Assembly: GCF_902459585.1 (NCBI RefSeq)
Contig: NZ_CABPSC010000008.1
Span: 1-64,000, forward strand
Direction: 5' to 3'
DNA length: 64,000 nt
Source: Pandoraea nosoerga
GTDB taxonomy: Bacteria > Pseudomonadota > Gammaproteobacteria > Burkholderiales > Burkholderiaceae
Program-made: the position numbers and the translations under genes
The notes under the pieces: generated by a model
Told to the model about the DNA's origin: nothing
The model's input: only the letters and a program-made list of their open reading frames with translations
Databases searched by the model: none
Shown: positions 19,655 through 28,651 of the stretch, one piece after another
Numbering within the stretch: the first letter of the stretch is position 1
Layout of the letters: each line of letters begins with the position of its first letter

Positions 19655-21142
19655 TGGCGTGTCCGACACCGCACCGCCCAACGCTTGCCATAGCGCGGCG
19701 GTGTCGATCAGCCGCGCACCCTGTGCGTCGAGGCGCTCGCGCGCGGCGTCGAGCGCCTGCCGCTGCGCGTCGAGCAGGGCGAAGTGACTGATGCCGCCGG
19801 CGCGATAACGGGCGGTGGCGATCCGGTAGGCCGCCTCGGCGCTGCGGGCCGCCTGAGCGCGCGCGGCGAGCGTGGCGGCATCCGCCTCCAGCGCCCGCAT
19901 GGCGTCGGCAACCTGGGCGAGCCCGACCAGCACGGTGTCGCGATAGGCCGCCAGTGCGGCATCGTAGGCGGCGATGGCGGACCGGCGTTGCGCGCGCAGC
20001 TCGCCGCCGCGAAACAGCGGCTGGAGCAGGTTCATGCCGATGTTCCAGATGTTGATGCCGTCGCCCAGGTCCGCCCCGCGCATGCGTTGCGTGCCGAAAC
20101 TGCCCGTGAGCGTGAAGCGCGGGTAAAGGTTTGCCGTCGCCACGCCGACATTGGCGCTGGCCTGATGCAGCAGCGCCTGCGCGGCGCGAATGTCCGGGCG
20201 CCGGCGCGCCAGCGACGAGGGCAGCGCCACGGGCACGGTCGGCGGCAATTGCAGCGACGCCAGATCGATCGCGGGCGTGGCGAAGGCGCCTGGCGCCTGG
20301 CCCGTCAGGCGAGCGAGCTGATGATCGTACTGGGCGATCTGGGCGCGCAGCGCCGGCAGCCGTGCCTCGGTCTGCGCAACGAGTGCCGCCTGATTCTCGA
20401 CGTCGAGGGGCGCCACGCCGCCCGCGCGCTGCCGGGCGCGCATGACCTCGAGCTGTGTGCGCTGCGCCGCCGCCATGCCTTCGAGCGCGGAGCACTGCGC
20501 GCGTGCGCTGGCCTGCCGCACGGCCGCGGTCACGACGTTGCCCGCCAGCGAGAGCCGTGCCGCCTCCACCTCGAAGCGCTGATAGTCCACCTGCGCGGCG
20601 AGCGCTTCGAGTGCGCGGCGATTGCCGCCGAACAGATCGAGCGTGTACGACACGTCGACGCTGGCGTTGTAGAGCGTGAACGGCCCGGGGCTCGGCATGG
20701 ACGTGATGCCGAACGAGGAGAGATCGACCTGCTCGCGCGTTGCGGAGAGTTTCAGATCGGCCGACGGGAGCATGCGCGCGCCAAGCTGCGCCCGATAATC
20801 CTCCTGCGCCTCACGCAGTTTCGCTTCGGCCTGGCGCAGCGTCGGGCTGTCGGCCAGCGCCTGCGCGACGAGGGCGTCGAGCGCGGGTGAGCCGAAGCGC
20901 GTCCACCAGTCGACGGGCACCTCGGCCTGCATGTCGAACGTTTGCGCCGCGCCCTGCGCCCCGTCCGCACTCGCCGTGACGACAGGCTGCGCGCCGCTCG
21001 TGTACTGCGTCGCGTCGGGGGCGTCCGGCGTCCGGGCGTCGGGGCCGGCCGCGCACGCCGCGAGCGTCGCGCTCAGCGCGAGCGGCAGCCACGGCATGCG
21101 GCCGGGCGAACAGATGCGCAACGGGCGGCGTGTAGCGCGCAT
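19640..21142 (-). CDS. NodT-family outer-membrane efflux lipoprotein
   Basis: A 500-residue TolC-like channel of the NodT subfamily, with a signal peptide and lipobox LAAC (Cys30) and two repeats of the outer-membrane efflux domain (first around PALDALVAQALADSPTLRQAEAKL; second around RRPDIRAAQALLHQASANVGVA). It is the last gene of a minus-strand operon with an HlyD-like lipoprotein, ABC ATPase and ABC-2 permease, 7 bases after the permease stop. Together they form a tripartite ABC exporter across both membranes. Confidence 0.92.
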   Translation of the reverse strand: MRATRRPLRICSPGRMPWLPLALSATLAACAAGPDARTPDAPDATQYTSGAQPVVTASADGAQGAAQTFDMQAEVPVDWWTRFGSPALDALVAQALADSPTLRQAEAKLREAQEDYRAQLGARMLPSADLKLSATREQVDLSSFGITSMPSPGPFTLYNASVDVSYTLDLFGGNRRALEALAAQVDYQRFEVEAARLSLAGNVVTAAVRQASARAQCSALEGMAAAQRTQLEVMRARQRAGGVAPLDVENQAALVAQTEARLPALRAQIAQYDHQLARLTGQAPGAFATPAIDLASLQLPPTVPVALPSSLARRRPDIRAAQALLHQASANVGVATANLYPRFTLTGSFGTQRMRGADLGDGINIWNIGMNLLQPLFRGGELRAQRRSAIAAYDAALAAYRDTVLVGLAQVADAMRALEADAATLAARAQAARSAEAAYRIATARYRAGGISHFALLDAQRQALDAARERLDAQGARLIDTAALWQALGGAVSDTPLPRH

Positions 21143-21149
21143 GACGGCC

Positions 21150-22292
21150 TCAGTCGAGCGTGCGTTTGTAGAACTTCACGGCCACCGCCATGAGTACGGC
21201 GCAGAACACCAGCAGCGGCCACAGGTCGTGCCACGCGTCGTTCCAGCCGTTGCCCTTGAGGAGGATGCCGCGAACGAGTCGGTTGAAGTAGGTGAGCGGC
21301 AGCACGTTGCCGATCGCCTGGGCCCATGCCGGCATGCCGCGAAACGGGAACATGAATCCCGAGAGCAGCATGTTGGGCAGGAAGTAGAACACCGTGAGCT
21401 GCATGGCCTGGAGCTGGTTCTGCGCAAACGATGACAGTGCGATGCCGACTGTCAGGTTCGCCGCGATGAACACCAGCGCGGCAAGGTAGATCGCGACCAC
21501 GCTGCCTTCGAAGGGCACGTGGAACACGAAGCGCGCGGCGATCAGGATGATGCTCGCCTGAATCAGCCCGATGGCAATGTACGGGACGATCTTGCCGGTC
21601 ATGACCTCGATCGGCAGCACCGGCGTGGCGAGCAGGTTTTCCATCGTGCCGCGCTCGCGTTCGCGCACGATGGCGAGTCCCGTCATCATGGCGAGGGTCA
21701 TCGACAGGATCACGCCCATGAGTCCCGGGATGATGTTGTACTGCGTGATGCCTTCCGCGTTGTAGAGCCGGTGCACCTGCACGTCGAACGCGCTCTGGCC
21801 GCCGGCGAGAGGCGCGAGCACGCCGGTCAGATCCTTCTGTGCGACAGACTGCGCGATGGCCGGCAGCGCGCCGAGCGCCGAGGCCATTGCCATCGGATCG
21901 GTCGCGTCCGCTTCCACGAGCAGTGACGGCCGCTCGCCGCGCAGCAGCCGGCGCGTGAAGTCGGCCGGAATATTGAGCACGAACTGCACGCGTGCCTGCG
22001 CGAGCGCCGCGCGCCCGGCCTCTTCGCTCGCGAGCGTTCCGGTCATGCGAAAGTACCCGGAGTGCTCCATGGCGGCCACGAAGCTGCGCGTGAATTCGCT
22101 GTCGTCGTGCATGAGCACGGCCGTCGGCATGTGCTTCGGGTCCGTGTTGATCGCAAAGCCGAACAGCGCGAGCTGTACGAGGGGCACGCCCACGATCATG
22201 GCGAACGTGACGCGATCGCGGCGCAGTTGCAAGAATTCCTTGCACACGATGCTCCACCACCGTGCGAGCGAGAAGCCGAGCGGCGCGCTCAC
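21150..22292 (-). CDS. ABC-2 type exporter permease (YhhJ/YbhR-like)
   Basis: A 380-residue ABC-2 permease with an N-terminal membrane helix after RRDRVTFAMIVGVPLVQLALFGFAI, a large external loop of about 140 residues, and five C-terminal helices including the conserved MENLLATPVLPIEVMTGKI region. It overlaps the ATPase gene stop by 4 bases, so the two are translationally coupled. The partners fit the Escherichia coli YbhGFSR or YhiI-RbbA-YhhJ exporters, which handle drugs or toxic small molecules; the substrate here is unknown. Confidence 0.92.
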   Translation of the reverse strand: MSAPLGFSLARWWSIVCKEFLQLRRDRVTFAMIVGVPLVQLALFGFAINTDPKHMPTAVLMHDDSEFTRSFVAAMEHSGYFRMTGTLASEEAGRAALAQARVQFVLNIPADFTRRLLRGERPSLLVEADATDPMAMASALGALPAIAQSVAQKDLTGVLAPLAGGQSAFDVQVHRLYNAEGITQYNIIPGLMGVILSMTLAMMTGLAIVRERERGTMENLLATPVLPIEVMTGKIVPYIAIGLIQASIILIAARFVFHVPFEGSVVAIYLAALVFIAANLTVGIALSSFAQNQLQAMQLTVFYFLPNMLLSGFMFPFRGMPAWAQAIGNVLPLTYFNRLVRGILLKGNGWNDAWHDLWPLLVFCAVLMAVAVKFYKRTLD

Positions 22293-23368
22293 GTCCCGTC
22301 TCCGAAATTGTCCTTCGCGTGGCTCATCAGGTAGATGAACACGTCTTCCAGACCGGTTTCGATGGGGGCCACGCGCAGCCCGCGTGCGTCGGCCACCTCA
22401 TGCAGCACGCGGGCAAGTGCCTCGCCATCCTGGCCGCTCACGTGCAGCGCGCTGCCGAAGGCGACTGTCTGCGCGACGGCCGACTGCCCGCGCAGTTCGC
22501 GCGCGAGCTCGATCAGGTTCTCGCCGTGCACGGTCCATGTCGACAGATGTTGCGCGTCGATGACCTCCGCGGCCGTGCCTTGCGCGAGCAGTTCGCCGTA
22601 GGAGATGTAGGCGAGCTTGTGGCAGCGCTCGGCCTCGTCCATGTAATGCGTGCTCACCAGCACGGAGATGCCGTTCGCGGCGAGCTCGTGCAGTTCCTCC
22701 CAAAAGTCGCGCCGGGCCGTGGGGTCGACCCCGGCGGTGGGTTCGTCGAGCAGCAGCACCCGGGGCTCGTGCAGCATGCAGGCGGCCAGCGCGAGGCGCT
22801 GCTTCCAGCCGCCCGAGAGCGAGCCGGTCAACTGGCCGGCTCGCCCCCTGAGCCCGAGCGACTCGATCGCGCGATCGACGGCTTCGCGGCGGTTCGGCAT
22901 GCCGTAGACGCGCGCGACGAAATCGAGATTCTCGCGAATCGTGAGGTCTTCCCAGTACGAGAAGCGCTGCGTCATGTAGCCCACGTGGCGCTTGATCTGC
23001 GCGCTCTCGCGCAAGATGTCGAAGCCCAGGCAGGTGCCGCTGCCCGAGTCCGGCGTGAGCAGGCCGCACATCATGCGAATGCAGGTCGTCTTGCCGCTGC
23101 CGTTCGGGCCGAGAAAGCCAAAGATCTCGCCGCGCTTGACTTGCAGCGAGACGTCCTTCACCACGTGCTTGTCGCCGAAGTGTTTGTTCAGGCCGCGCAC
23201 GTCGATGGCAAAATCGCCCGTGCCCGCAGCGCCGTTATTGCCGTTATTGCCGCCATCGCCGCGATTGCGGTTATCGCCGTCAGCGGTGCCAGTACCGCCA
23301 GCACCGCTGGTATCGCCCCCGGCGCCGTCGGCGCCGTTCGCGACCGTCGGGGCTGTCCGATCGCTCAT
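22289..23368 (-). CDS. ABC exporter ATP-binding protein
   Basis: A 359-residue ATPase with Walker A GPNGSGKT, signature LSGGWKQRLALA, Walker B VLLLDEPTAGVD and an H-loop STHYMDEA. The ATPase domain is preceded by about 50 residues that are extremely Gly/Asn/Asp-rich and lack any domain, encoded by imperfect repeats. The ATG at 23368 overlaps the stop of the upstream HlyD gene (ATGA), which fixes the start; the longer frame to 23674 is the shadow of that gene. It powers the exporter formed with the neighbouring permease. Confidence 0.92.
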   Translation of the reverse strand: MSDRTAPTVANGADGAGGDTSGAGGTGTADGDNRNRGDGGNNGNNGAAGTGDFAIDVRGLNKHFGDKHVVKDVSLQVKRGEIFGFLGPNGSGKTTCIRMMCGLLTPDSGSGTCLGFDILRESAQIKRHVGYMTQRFSYWEDLTIRENLDFVARVYGMPNRREAVDRAIESLGLRGRAGQLTGSLSGGWKQRLALAACMLHEPRVLLLDEPTAGVDPTARRDFWEELHELAANGISVLVSTHYMDEAERCHKLAYISYGELLAQGTAAEVIDAQHLSTWTVHGENLIELARELRGQSAVAQTVAFGSALHVSGQDGEALARVLHEVADARGLRVAPIETGLEDVFIYLMSHAKDNFGDGT

Positions 23369-24378
23369 TGGCGCGTCACCTGCACCGGCTGGCCCGGATT
23401 GAGCCTCACGGCGTGCGCCGCGTCGGGATGCGCCTCGACCATGTACACGAGCTTGTCGCGCGTGTCGTTGCTGTAGATGACAGGCGGGGTGTACTCCGCC
23501 TGATTGGCGACGTAGGTGATGCGTGCGTTCACGCCGGCGCCGCAGCCGTCGCAGGCGATATGCACCGTCTGCCCGGCGCGCAGGCTGCCGAGCGCGGCCT
23601 CGGGCACGAAAAAGCGTACCTTGATGTTGCCGGGCGGCAGCAGCCGCACCACCGGGCTGCCAGCCGCCACCCATTCGCCCACGCGGTAGAGGGTGTCATA
23701 GACGCGCCCGGCGGCGCCCGCACGCGGATGCTTCTGCGCGAGCTGCCAGTCGGCTTGCGCGAGCGAGGCGCGCGCGGCGTCGACCTGCGCGGCCTGCGCC
23801 TGACGCTGCGCTTCGCGGCCCGGCAGCCGCGCCACGCGCAGACTGCTTAGCAGTTCCTGCACGCGCGCCGTGCTGCTGCGCGCGTCGGCGCGGCTCGCGT
23901 CGAGCTGTTCGCGCGAGATGCCGCCCGCGGCGTACTGCGCCTGATCGCGATCGAACTGCGCGAGGGCCCTGTCGCGCACAGCCATGGCCTGCCTCAACTG
24001 GGCTTCGGAGACGGCGATTTCGTCGGGACGTTTGCCCGTGGCGAGATCGCGCAATTGCGCTTCTGCGCTCGCCAGCGTCTCGCGCGCGTGCGCTTGCGCG
24101 GCCAGCTCGAACGTCGATTCGAGATCGAAGAGCGGGGCGCCGGCGTCGATCTGCTGGCCGCGCGCGACACGTAGCGCCTGGAGCGTGCCGGCCTGGGACG
24201 AGGCGACGTAGACAAACTCGCCTTCGACATAGCCTTGCCACGGTTTGGGACCCGCGTCACCGCATGCGGCGAGCGCGACCACAGCCGCCAGGGCGGCCAG
24301 CGTCCGTGAAGCGCTCACGATCATCGCGGTAGTGCACATGCGGGGGTATGCCGGCATGACGCGCCCTTTGCGTTGCAT
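23365..24378 (-). CDS. HlyD/YbhG-like periplasmic adaptor lipoprotein
   Basis: Membrane-fusion protein of 337 residues with a lipobox ALAAC (Cys39), a lipoyl-like beta-barrel half (GTLQALRVARGQQIDAGAPLF), a long helical hairpin with Ala/Gln/Arg-rich coiled coil, and a C-terminal barrel domain. It should bridge the ABC-2 permease and the NodT channel. It is the first gene of the four-gene minus-strand operon. Several in-frame ATGs near the start (residues 1, 8, 14, 19) leave the exact N-terminus open. Confidence 0.9.
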   Translation of the reverse strand: MQRKGRVMPAYPRMCTTAMIVSASRTLAALAAVVALAACGDAGPKPWQGYVEGEFVYVASSQAGTLQALRVARGQQIDAGAPLFDLESTFELAAQAHARETLASAEAQLRDLATGKRPDEIAVSEAQLRQAMAVRDRALAQFDRDQAQYAAGGISREQLDASRADARSSTARVQELLSSLRVARLPGREAQRQAQAAQVDAARASLAQADWQLAQKHPRAGAAGRVYDTLYRVGEWVAAGSPVVRLLPPGNIKVRFFVPEAALGSLRAGQTVHIACDGCGAGVNARITYVANQAEYTPPVIYSNDTRDKLVYMVEAHPDAAHAVRLNPGQPVQVTRQ

Positions 24379-24556
24379 GGGTCCGCTCTCACCTTAGCGC
24401 AAAAGCGGGGAGGGCGGCAATTGCGCCGGGCGCCATGCGCGGGCGAAGACTCTCTGCTATTGTGCGCACATGTCCGGCGGCGCACGGGGCGCGTCCACGA
24501 TAGCCAGAGCGGCAGCGGCGCAGCGCACCGGACCTCATGCAAGGAGCCTGACTGAT

Positions 24557-25123
24557 ATGTCTCACGACACGTTCGACGAAAACGACTGGAAGCGATTCCT
24601 GAAGCACATCGGCGAAGACCCGAATCGCCCCGGCCTGCACGAAACGCCGTCGCGCGTGGCCAAGGCCTGGCGCCAATGGACCGCCGGCTATGAGCAGGAC
24701 CCGGCCGAGGTCCTCAAGGTCTTCGAGGACGGCGCCGAACAATACAACGAACTGATCGTGGTGCGCGGCATTCCCGTCTACAGCCACTGCGAGCACCATC
24801 TCGCGCCGTTTTTCGGCAAGGCGACCATCGGTTATCTGCCCAACGGCAAGATTGTCGGATTATCCAAGCTCACCCGGCTCGTCGATTGCTTCGCGCGCCG
24901 CCTGCAGGTGCAGGAGCGCCTGACCACGCAGATCGCCGAAGCCCTGATGACGCATCTGCAACCGAAAGCCGTCGGCGTGGTGGTGTCGTGCCGCCACATG
25001 TGCATGGAAAGCCGCGGCATTCGGACGGCCGGCGAAGAGACCGTGACGTCGGCCATGCTCGGCGAACTGCAGCCCAATCTCGCGCTGCGCACGGAGTTCC
25101 TCGCGCTGGCTCGCGACAAGTAA
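24557..25123 (+). CDS. folE: GTP cyclohydrolase I FolE
   Basis: Converts GTP to 7,8-dihydroneopterin triphosphate for folate synthesis. The 188-residue product has the zinc site Cys78, His81 (SHCEHHLAPF) and Cys149 (SCRHMCMESRG), and the segment GLSKLTRLVDCFARRLQVQERLT. ATG 24557 follows AAGGAG; the longer frame from 24470 is unlikely. It is a single gene between the divergent export operon and the convergent ybhB-like gene. It is the zinc-type FolE, not the FolE2 type. Confidence 0.96.
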   Translation: MSHDTFDENDWKRFLKHIGEDPNRPGLHETPSRVAKAWRQWTAGYEQDPAEVLKVFEDGAEQYNELIVVRGIPVYSHCEHHLAPFFGKATIGYLPNGKIVGLSKLTRLVDCFARRLQVQERLTTQIAEALMTHLQPKAVGVVVSCRHMCMESRGIRTAGEETVTSAMLGELQPNLALRTEFLALARDK

Positions 25124-25160
25124 GCTTCCGTTCCCCGTCGGCGCCGGCCCCCGGCACTGC

Positions 25161-25724
25161 TTACCGAGCGTAGCGCGCCACGATAGTCGAGCCGCTGAGC
25201 GTGTGGCCGGCCAAGGCGAGCGCGAGGCCGGCGGCGTCGAGCCCGGGCGGCAGGCGGCCCGGCTCGAGGTCGGTGGCCGTCACGGTGATGATGTAGTGAT
25301 GCGGCGTATCGCCGAGCGGCGGACATGCGCCCCGGTAGGCCATCGCACCGCTCACGTTCTTGCCGACGGTGAGCTGCTCGCTTGTTTCGTTGGCCGCGCC
25401 GGCGGCGAGCGACGAGACGGTGGCCGGCACGTTGTAGACCGCCCAGTGCACCACGCCGCCGCCCTTCGCGCCGTCCGGATCCTTCATGGTGATGACCACG
25501 CTGCGCGTGGCCTGCGGCAAATTCTTCCAGGCGATGGGCGGGCTCATGTTTTGCCCGCCGCACTCGCCCGCACCCGCGTGCACGGCGGGCAGCATGCCGT
25601 TATCCGCGAACGCGCTCGACGAGACGCTCATGCCTTCGGCATGTGCGGCTCCGGCGCCCAGCATTGCGGCAATGGCGGGCGCACCGGCGAGGCGGCAAAC
25701 GATCGGCAGGAAAAGGCGGTTCAT
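25161..25724 (-). CDS. YbhB/YbcL-family (PEBP, Raf kinase inhibitor-like) secreted protein
   Basis: A 187-residue PEBP-fold protein with a Sec signal peptide (cleavage probably after GAAHA), the ligand-pocket segments SPPIAWKNLP and MKDPDGAKGGGVVHWAVYNVP, and the C-terminal ITVTATDL. Bacterial members have no settled function. The start at 25724 follows a GGAGG site and lies 11 bases after the DUF2474 stop, so it appears to be the last gene of the bd-oxidase operon. Confidence 0.85.
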   Translation of the reverse strand: MNRLFLPIVCRLAGAPAIAAMLGAGAAHAEGMSVSSSAFADNGMLPAVHAGAGECGGQNMSPPIAWKNLPQATRSVVITMKDPDGAKGGGVVHWAVYNVPATVSSLAAGAANETSEQLTVGKNVSGAMAYRGACPPLGDTPHHYIITVTATDLEPGRLPPGLDAAGLALALAGHTLSGSTIVARYAR

Positions 25725-25735
25725 GGGCGTGCCTC

Positions 25736-25861
25736 CTATTTGGCAGTGGCGATGATGAGCTTGAAGGGAAGCGCGAGCAACGCCGTGCCCGCCACCCCGG
25801 CACACCACAGCGCGACGAACCATCCCCAGCGAATGAGCGTGCGCTGCCATGCGCCTTGCAT
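25736..25861 (-). CDS. DUF2474 miniprotein, probable small subunit of the bd oxidase
   Basis: A 41-residue protein made of one transmembrane helix (IRWGWFVALWCAGVAGTALLALPF) with a basic N-terminus and short C-tail. The shape and position after cioB match the DUF2474 family, the small proteins often found after cytochrome bd genes much like CydX. An in-frame ATG at 25921 would give 61 residues and overlap cioB by 17 bases; the shorter start better fits the family length. A role in oxidase assembly or stability is an inference by analogy with CydX. Confidence 0.75.
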   Translation of the reverse strand: MQGAWQRTLIRWGWFVALWCAGVAGTALLALPFKLIIATAK

Positions 25862-25904
25862 GGTAGCGCGCTCGCGATGGCGACGCACGCCGGGCCGGAC
25901 CAGA

Positions 25905-26903
25905 TCAGTGATAGTGCGCATCGTGTGTCGCCTTGCCGCGAAAGACCCAGTACGCCAGCATCGTGTAGCCGATGATGACGGGAATGATGAAGGCCGCGCC
26001 CCAGAGCGTGAACGACAGGCTCGAATGCGGCGCGGCGGCGTCCCACAGCGTGACGCCGGGCAGGATCGCATACGGATACGCGCTCACGAGCAGGCCGCTG
26101 TAGCCGAGGAAGACGAGGCCGATGGCCAGCCAGAACGGCGTGGCGTCGTGCGCGCGGCGCAATACCCGGCGCATGACGAGCGCCGCGATCGCCACGAGGA
26201 ACGGCACCGGCAGACAACGCCAGAACCATTCGCCGCCGAACCACCGCTCGGCCACCAGCGGTACGCGCAGCGGCGTCCATAGCGACACGACCGCCATCGT
26301 CGCCACCAGTGCCAGCGTGAGCGGCCAGGCGAGCACGCGCAGGCGGCGCTGCAGATCGCCTTCGGTCTTGCCGATCAGCCAGCATGCGCCGAGCAGTGCG
26401 TAGGTCACCAGCAGTCCGAGGCCGGTAAACAGGTTGAACGCCGTGACCCACGCGAAGGCGTCGCCCGCGAATTGTCCGTTCTCGACGGGAATGCCGGAAA
26501 GATAGGCGCCCAGCGCTACGCCCTGGAAGAACGTGGCGCCCGCCGAGCCGCCGATGAAGGCGAGATCCCACCACTGCCGCGTGCGACGGGACTTGCCGCG
26601 AATCTCGAATGCCACGCCGCGGAAGATGAGGCACACCAGCATCAGCACGAGCGGCAGGTATAGCGCCGAGAGCAGCACCGAGTACACCATCGGGAAGGCG
26701 GCGAGCAGGCCGGCGCCGCCGAGCACCAGCCAGGTCTCGTTGCCGTCCCACACGGGTGCGACCGAATTCATCATGGTGTCTCGCTCGCGCGCATCGGGAA
26801 AGAACGGGAAGAGAATGCCGATGCCGAGGTCGAAGCCATCGAGCACGACGTAGAGAAACAGGCCGAGCGCGATGACGGCGGCCCAGGCTAAGGTCAGGTC
26901 CAT
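25905..26903 (-). CDS. cioB: Cytochrome bd-type quinol oxidase subunit II (CioB/CydB)
   Basis: A 332-residue multi-helix subunit starting MDLTLAWAAVIALGLFLYVV and carrying the CydB signatures LDGFDLGIGILFPF, WDGNETWLVLGGAGLLAAFP and VFRG. It pairs with the upstream subunit I gene, 46 bases away, to reduce oxygen with ubiquinol in the inner membrane. The start at 26903 is chosen because the longer frame to 27077 runs antisense-like into the cioA 3' end. The Cio name follows the subunit I type. Confidence 0.93.
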   Translation of the reverse strand: MDLTLAWAAVIALGLFLYVVLDGFDLGIGILFPFFPDARERDTMMNSVAPVWDGNETWLVLGGAGLLAAFPMVYSVLLSALYLPLVLMLVCLIFRGVAFEIRGKSRRTRQWWDLAFIGGSAGATFFQGVALGAYLSGIPVENGQFAGDAFAWVTAFNLFTGLGLLVTYALLGACWLIGKTEGDLQRRLRVLAWPLTLALVATMAVVSLWTPLRVPLVAERWFGGEWFWRCLPVPFLVAIAALVMRRVLRRAHDATPFWLAIGLVFLGYSGLLVSAYPYAILPGVTLWDAAAPHSSLSFTLWGAAFIIPVIIGYTMLAYWVFRGKATHDAHYH

Positions 26904-26949
26904 GGAAAGTCCGGAAACAGTCTCGAAGGAAGTCGATGCGATGCCGCGC

Positions 26950-28392
26950 TCAGGCGTTCGGCGCCGCAGGCGTTTGCCGCCGGCCGGACGCGCCCGGCTC
27001 GGGCGCGGCGTTCGCGAGGGGCTGCGGCGCGCGGCGAGCCCCGCGAGTTCGGACGCGTTCGTGCGCCTGTCCCGCAAGCGCCGGGCCGCTGCGCAGAATC
27101 TTCAGCAGGTAGTACACGCCGGTGCCGAACACGAGGACGTAGGCGAGCACGAGCACGAATAGCGACACCTGGACCTGCTGCGCGCTCACCGGCGAAATCG
27201 CTTCGGCCGTGCGCATCACGCCGTAGACGACCCACGGCTGGCGACCCGCCTCGGTCGTGACCCATCCGGCGAGTAATGCGACGAACCCGGCCGGTGACAT
27301 GCAAAGCATGACCCGCGCGAAGCCGCGCGAGGTGAACAGCGTGCCGCGGCGGCGCAGCCAGACCGCAGCGAGCGCCGCGGCGATCATGGCCAGACCCAGG
27401 CCGACCATGATGCGAAAACTCCAGAACACGAGCGGTACGTTGGGGCGTTCGTCCTGCGGAAATTCCTTCAGGCCGCGCACTTCGCCGTCCCAGCTGTGCG
27501 TGAGGATCAGGCTGCCCAGATGCGGCACTTCGAGCGCGTAGCGCGTCGTTTGCGCTTGCATGTCGGGCCAGCCGAAGAGGTTGAGCGGCGTGCCGCCCGT
27601 CTTCGTCTCCCACAGGCCTTCCATGGCCGCGAGCTTCGCCGGTTGATGCTCGCGCGTATTGAGCCCGTGCAGGTCGCCGACGAAGGCTTGCAGCGGCGCG
27701 AAGATCAACAGCAGCCACATCGCCATCGAGAACATGGTCTTCACGGCCGGATCGCGGCGCCCGCGCAACAGATGCCAGGCGCCGGTGCCGGCCACGACGA
27801 GCGCGGCGACCACGAACGCGGCAATGCTCATGTGTGCGAGGCGATACGGAAACGACGGATTGAAGATCACGTCCCACCATGACAGCACCACGACGCGGCC
27901 GTCCACGATCTCGTAGCCCTGTGGCGTCTGCATCCAGCTGTTCGACGCGAGAATCCAGAACGTCGAGATCAGCGTGCCGATGGCCACGCAAAGCGTGGCT
28001 GCGAAGTGCGCGCGCGGACTCACGCGATTCCAGCCGAACAGCATGATGCCGAGAAAGCCTGCCTCGAGGAAGAAGGCGGTCATCACCTCATAGGTGAGCA
28101 GCGGCCCGGTGACCGCGCCCGCGAAGCTCGAAAAGCCCGACCAGTTCGTGCCGAACTGATAGGCCATCACCACGCCCGAGACCACGCCCATGCCGAAGCA
28201 CACGGCGAAGGCCTTCGACCAGAAACGGCAAAGGTCGAGATAGTGTTGCTCGCGCGTTTTGAGCCACAGGCCCTCCAGCACGGCAATGAAGCTGGCAAGG
28301 CCGATGGAGACGGCGGGAAAGACGATGTGAAAAGAGACCGTGAATGCGAATTGCAGGCGCGCCAGGTCAAGGGCGTCGGGGGCGGCAGTCAT
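26950..28392 (-). CDS. cioA: Cytochrome bd-type quinol oxidase subunit I, cyanide-insensitive type (CioA/CydA)
   Basis: A 480-residue haem-bearing subunit. Likely haem ligands are His22 (VSFHIVFPA) and His187 (RLAHMSIAAF); acidic residues Glu102 and Glu110 lie in TYEVMTAFFLEAGF. The periplasmic Q-loop region is short, and GWVTTEAGRQPW is present, both typical of the CIO subfamily rather than the Escherichia coli type. The C-terminal 45 residues are Arg/Pro/Ala-rich and variable. It heads the minus-strand cioA-cioB-DUF2474-ybhB operon. Role: respiration at low oxygen or under cyanide, nitric oxide or sulfide stress, from family knowledge. Confidence 0.93.
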   Translation of the reverse strand: MTAAPDALDLARLQFAFTVSFHIVFPAVSIGLASFIAVLEGLWLKTREQHYLDLCRFWSKAFAVCFGMGVVSGVVMAYQFGTNWSGFSSFAGAVTGPLLTYEVMTAFFLEAGFLGIMLFGWNRVSPRAHFAATLCVAIGTLISTFWILASNSWMQTPQGYEIVDGRVVVLSWWDVIFNPSFPYRLAHMSIAAFVVAALVVAGTGAWHLLRGRRDPAVKTMFSMAMWLLLIFAPLQAFVGDLHGLNTREHQPAKLAAMEGLWETKTGGTPLNLFGWPDMQAQTTRYALEVPHLGSLILTHSWDGEVRGLKEFPQDERPNVPLVFWSFRIMVGLGLAMIAAALAAVWLRRRGTLFTSRGFARVMLCMSPAGFVALLAGWVTTEAGRQPWVVYGVMRTAEAISPVSAQQVQVSLFVLVLAYVLVFGTGVYYLLKILRSGPALAGQAHERVRTRGARRAPQPLANAAPEPGASGRRQTPAAPNA

Positions 28393-28651
28393 GTTGCGCT
28401 CTATGTAGGCAAATAAACCCTGTCATGTGCGGCAATTCTGATATTTCATTGCCGCTTGTTTTGCGTACATGTTAGGAGATGCTGCTGTGCAGCACGCGTG
28501 ACAAGTCGTCACATGCGGCGCATTGACGCGGCCTCGCCGGTCGCCGGGGCGCGCCTCAGATGTATGTTTTCAAAGGGCTTCATGTCGGCCGGCCCTGCGA
28601 CGCCATGCCGCAGCGCATGCGCCGACGCGTGCCGCCAGGGCCGGTGCGTGG

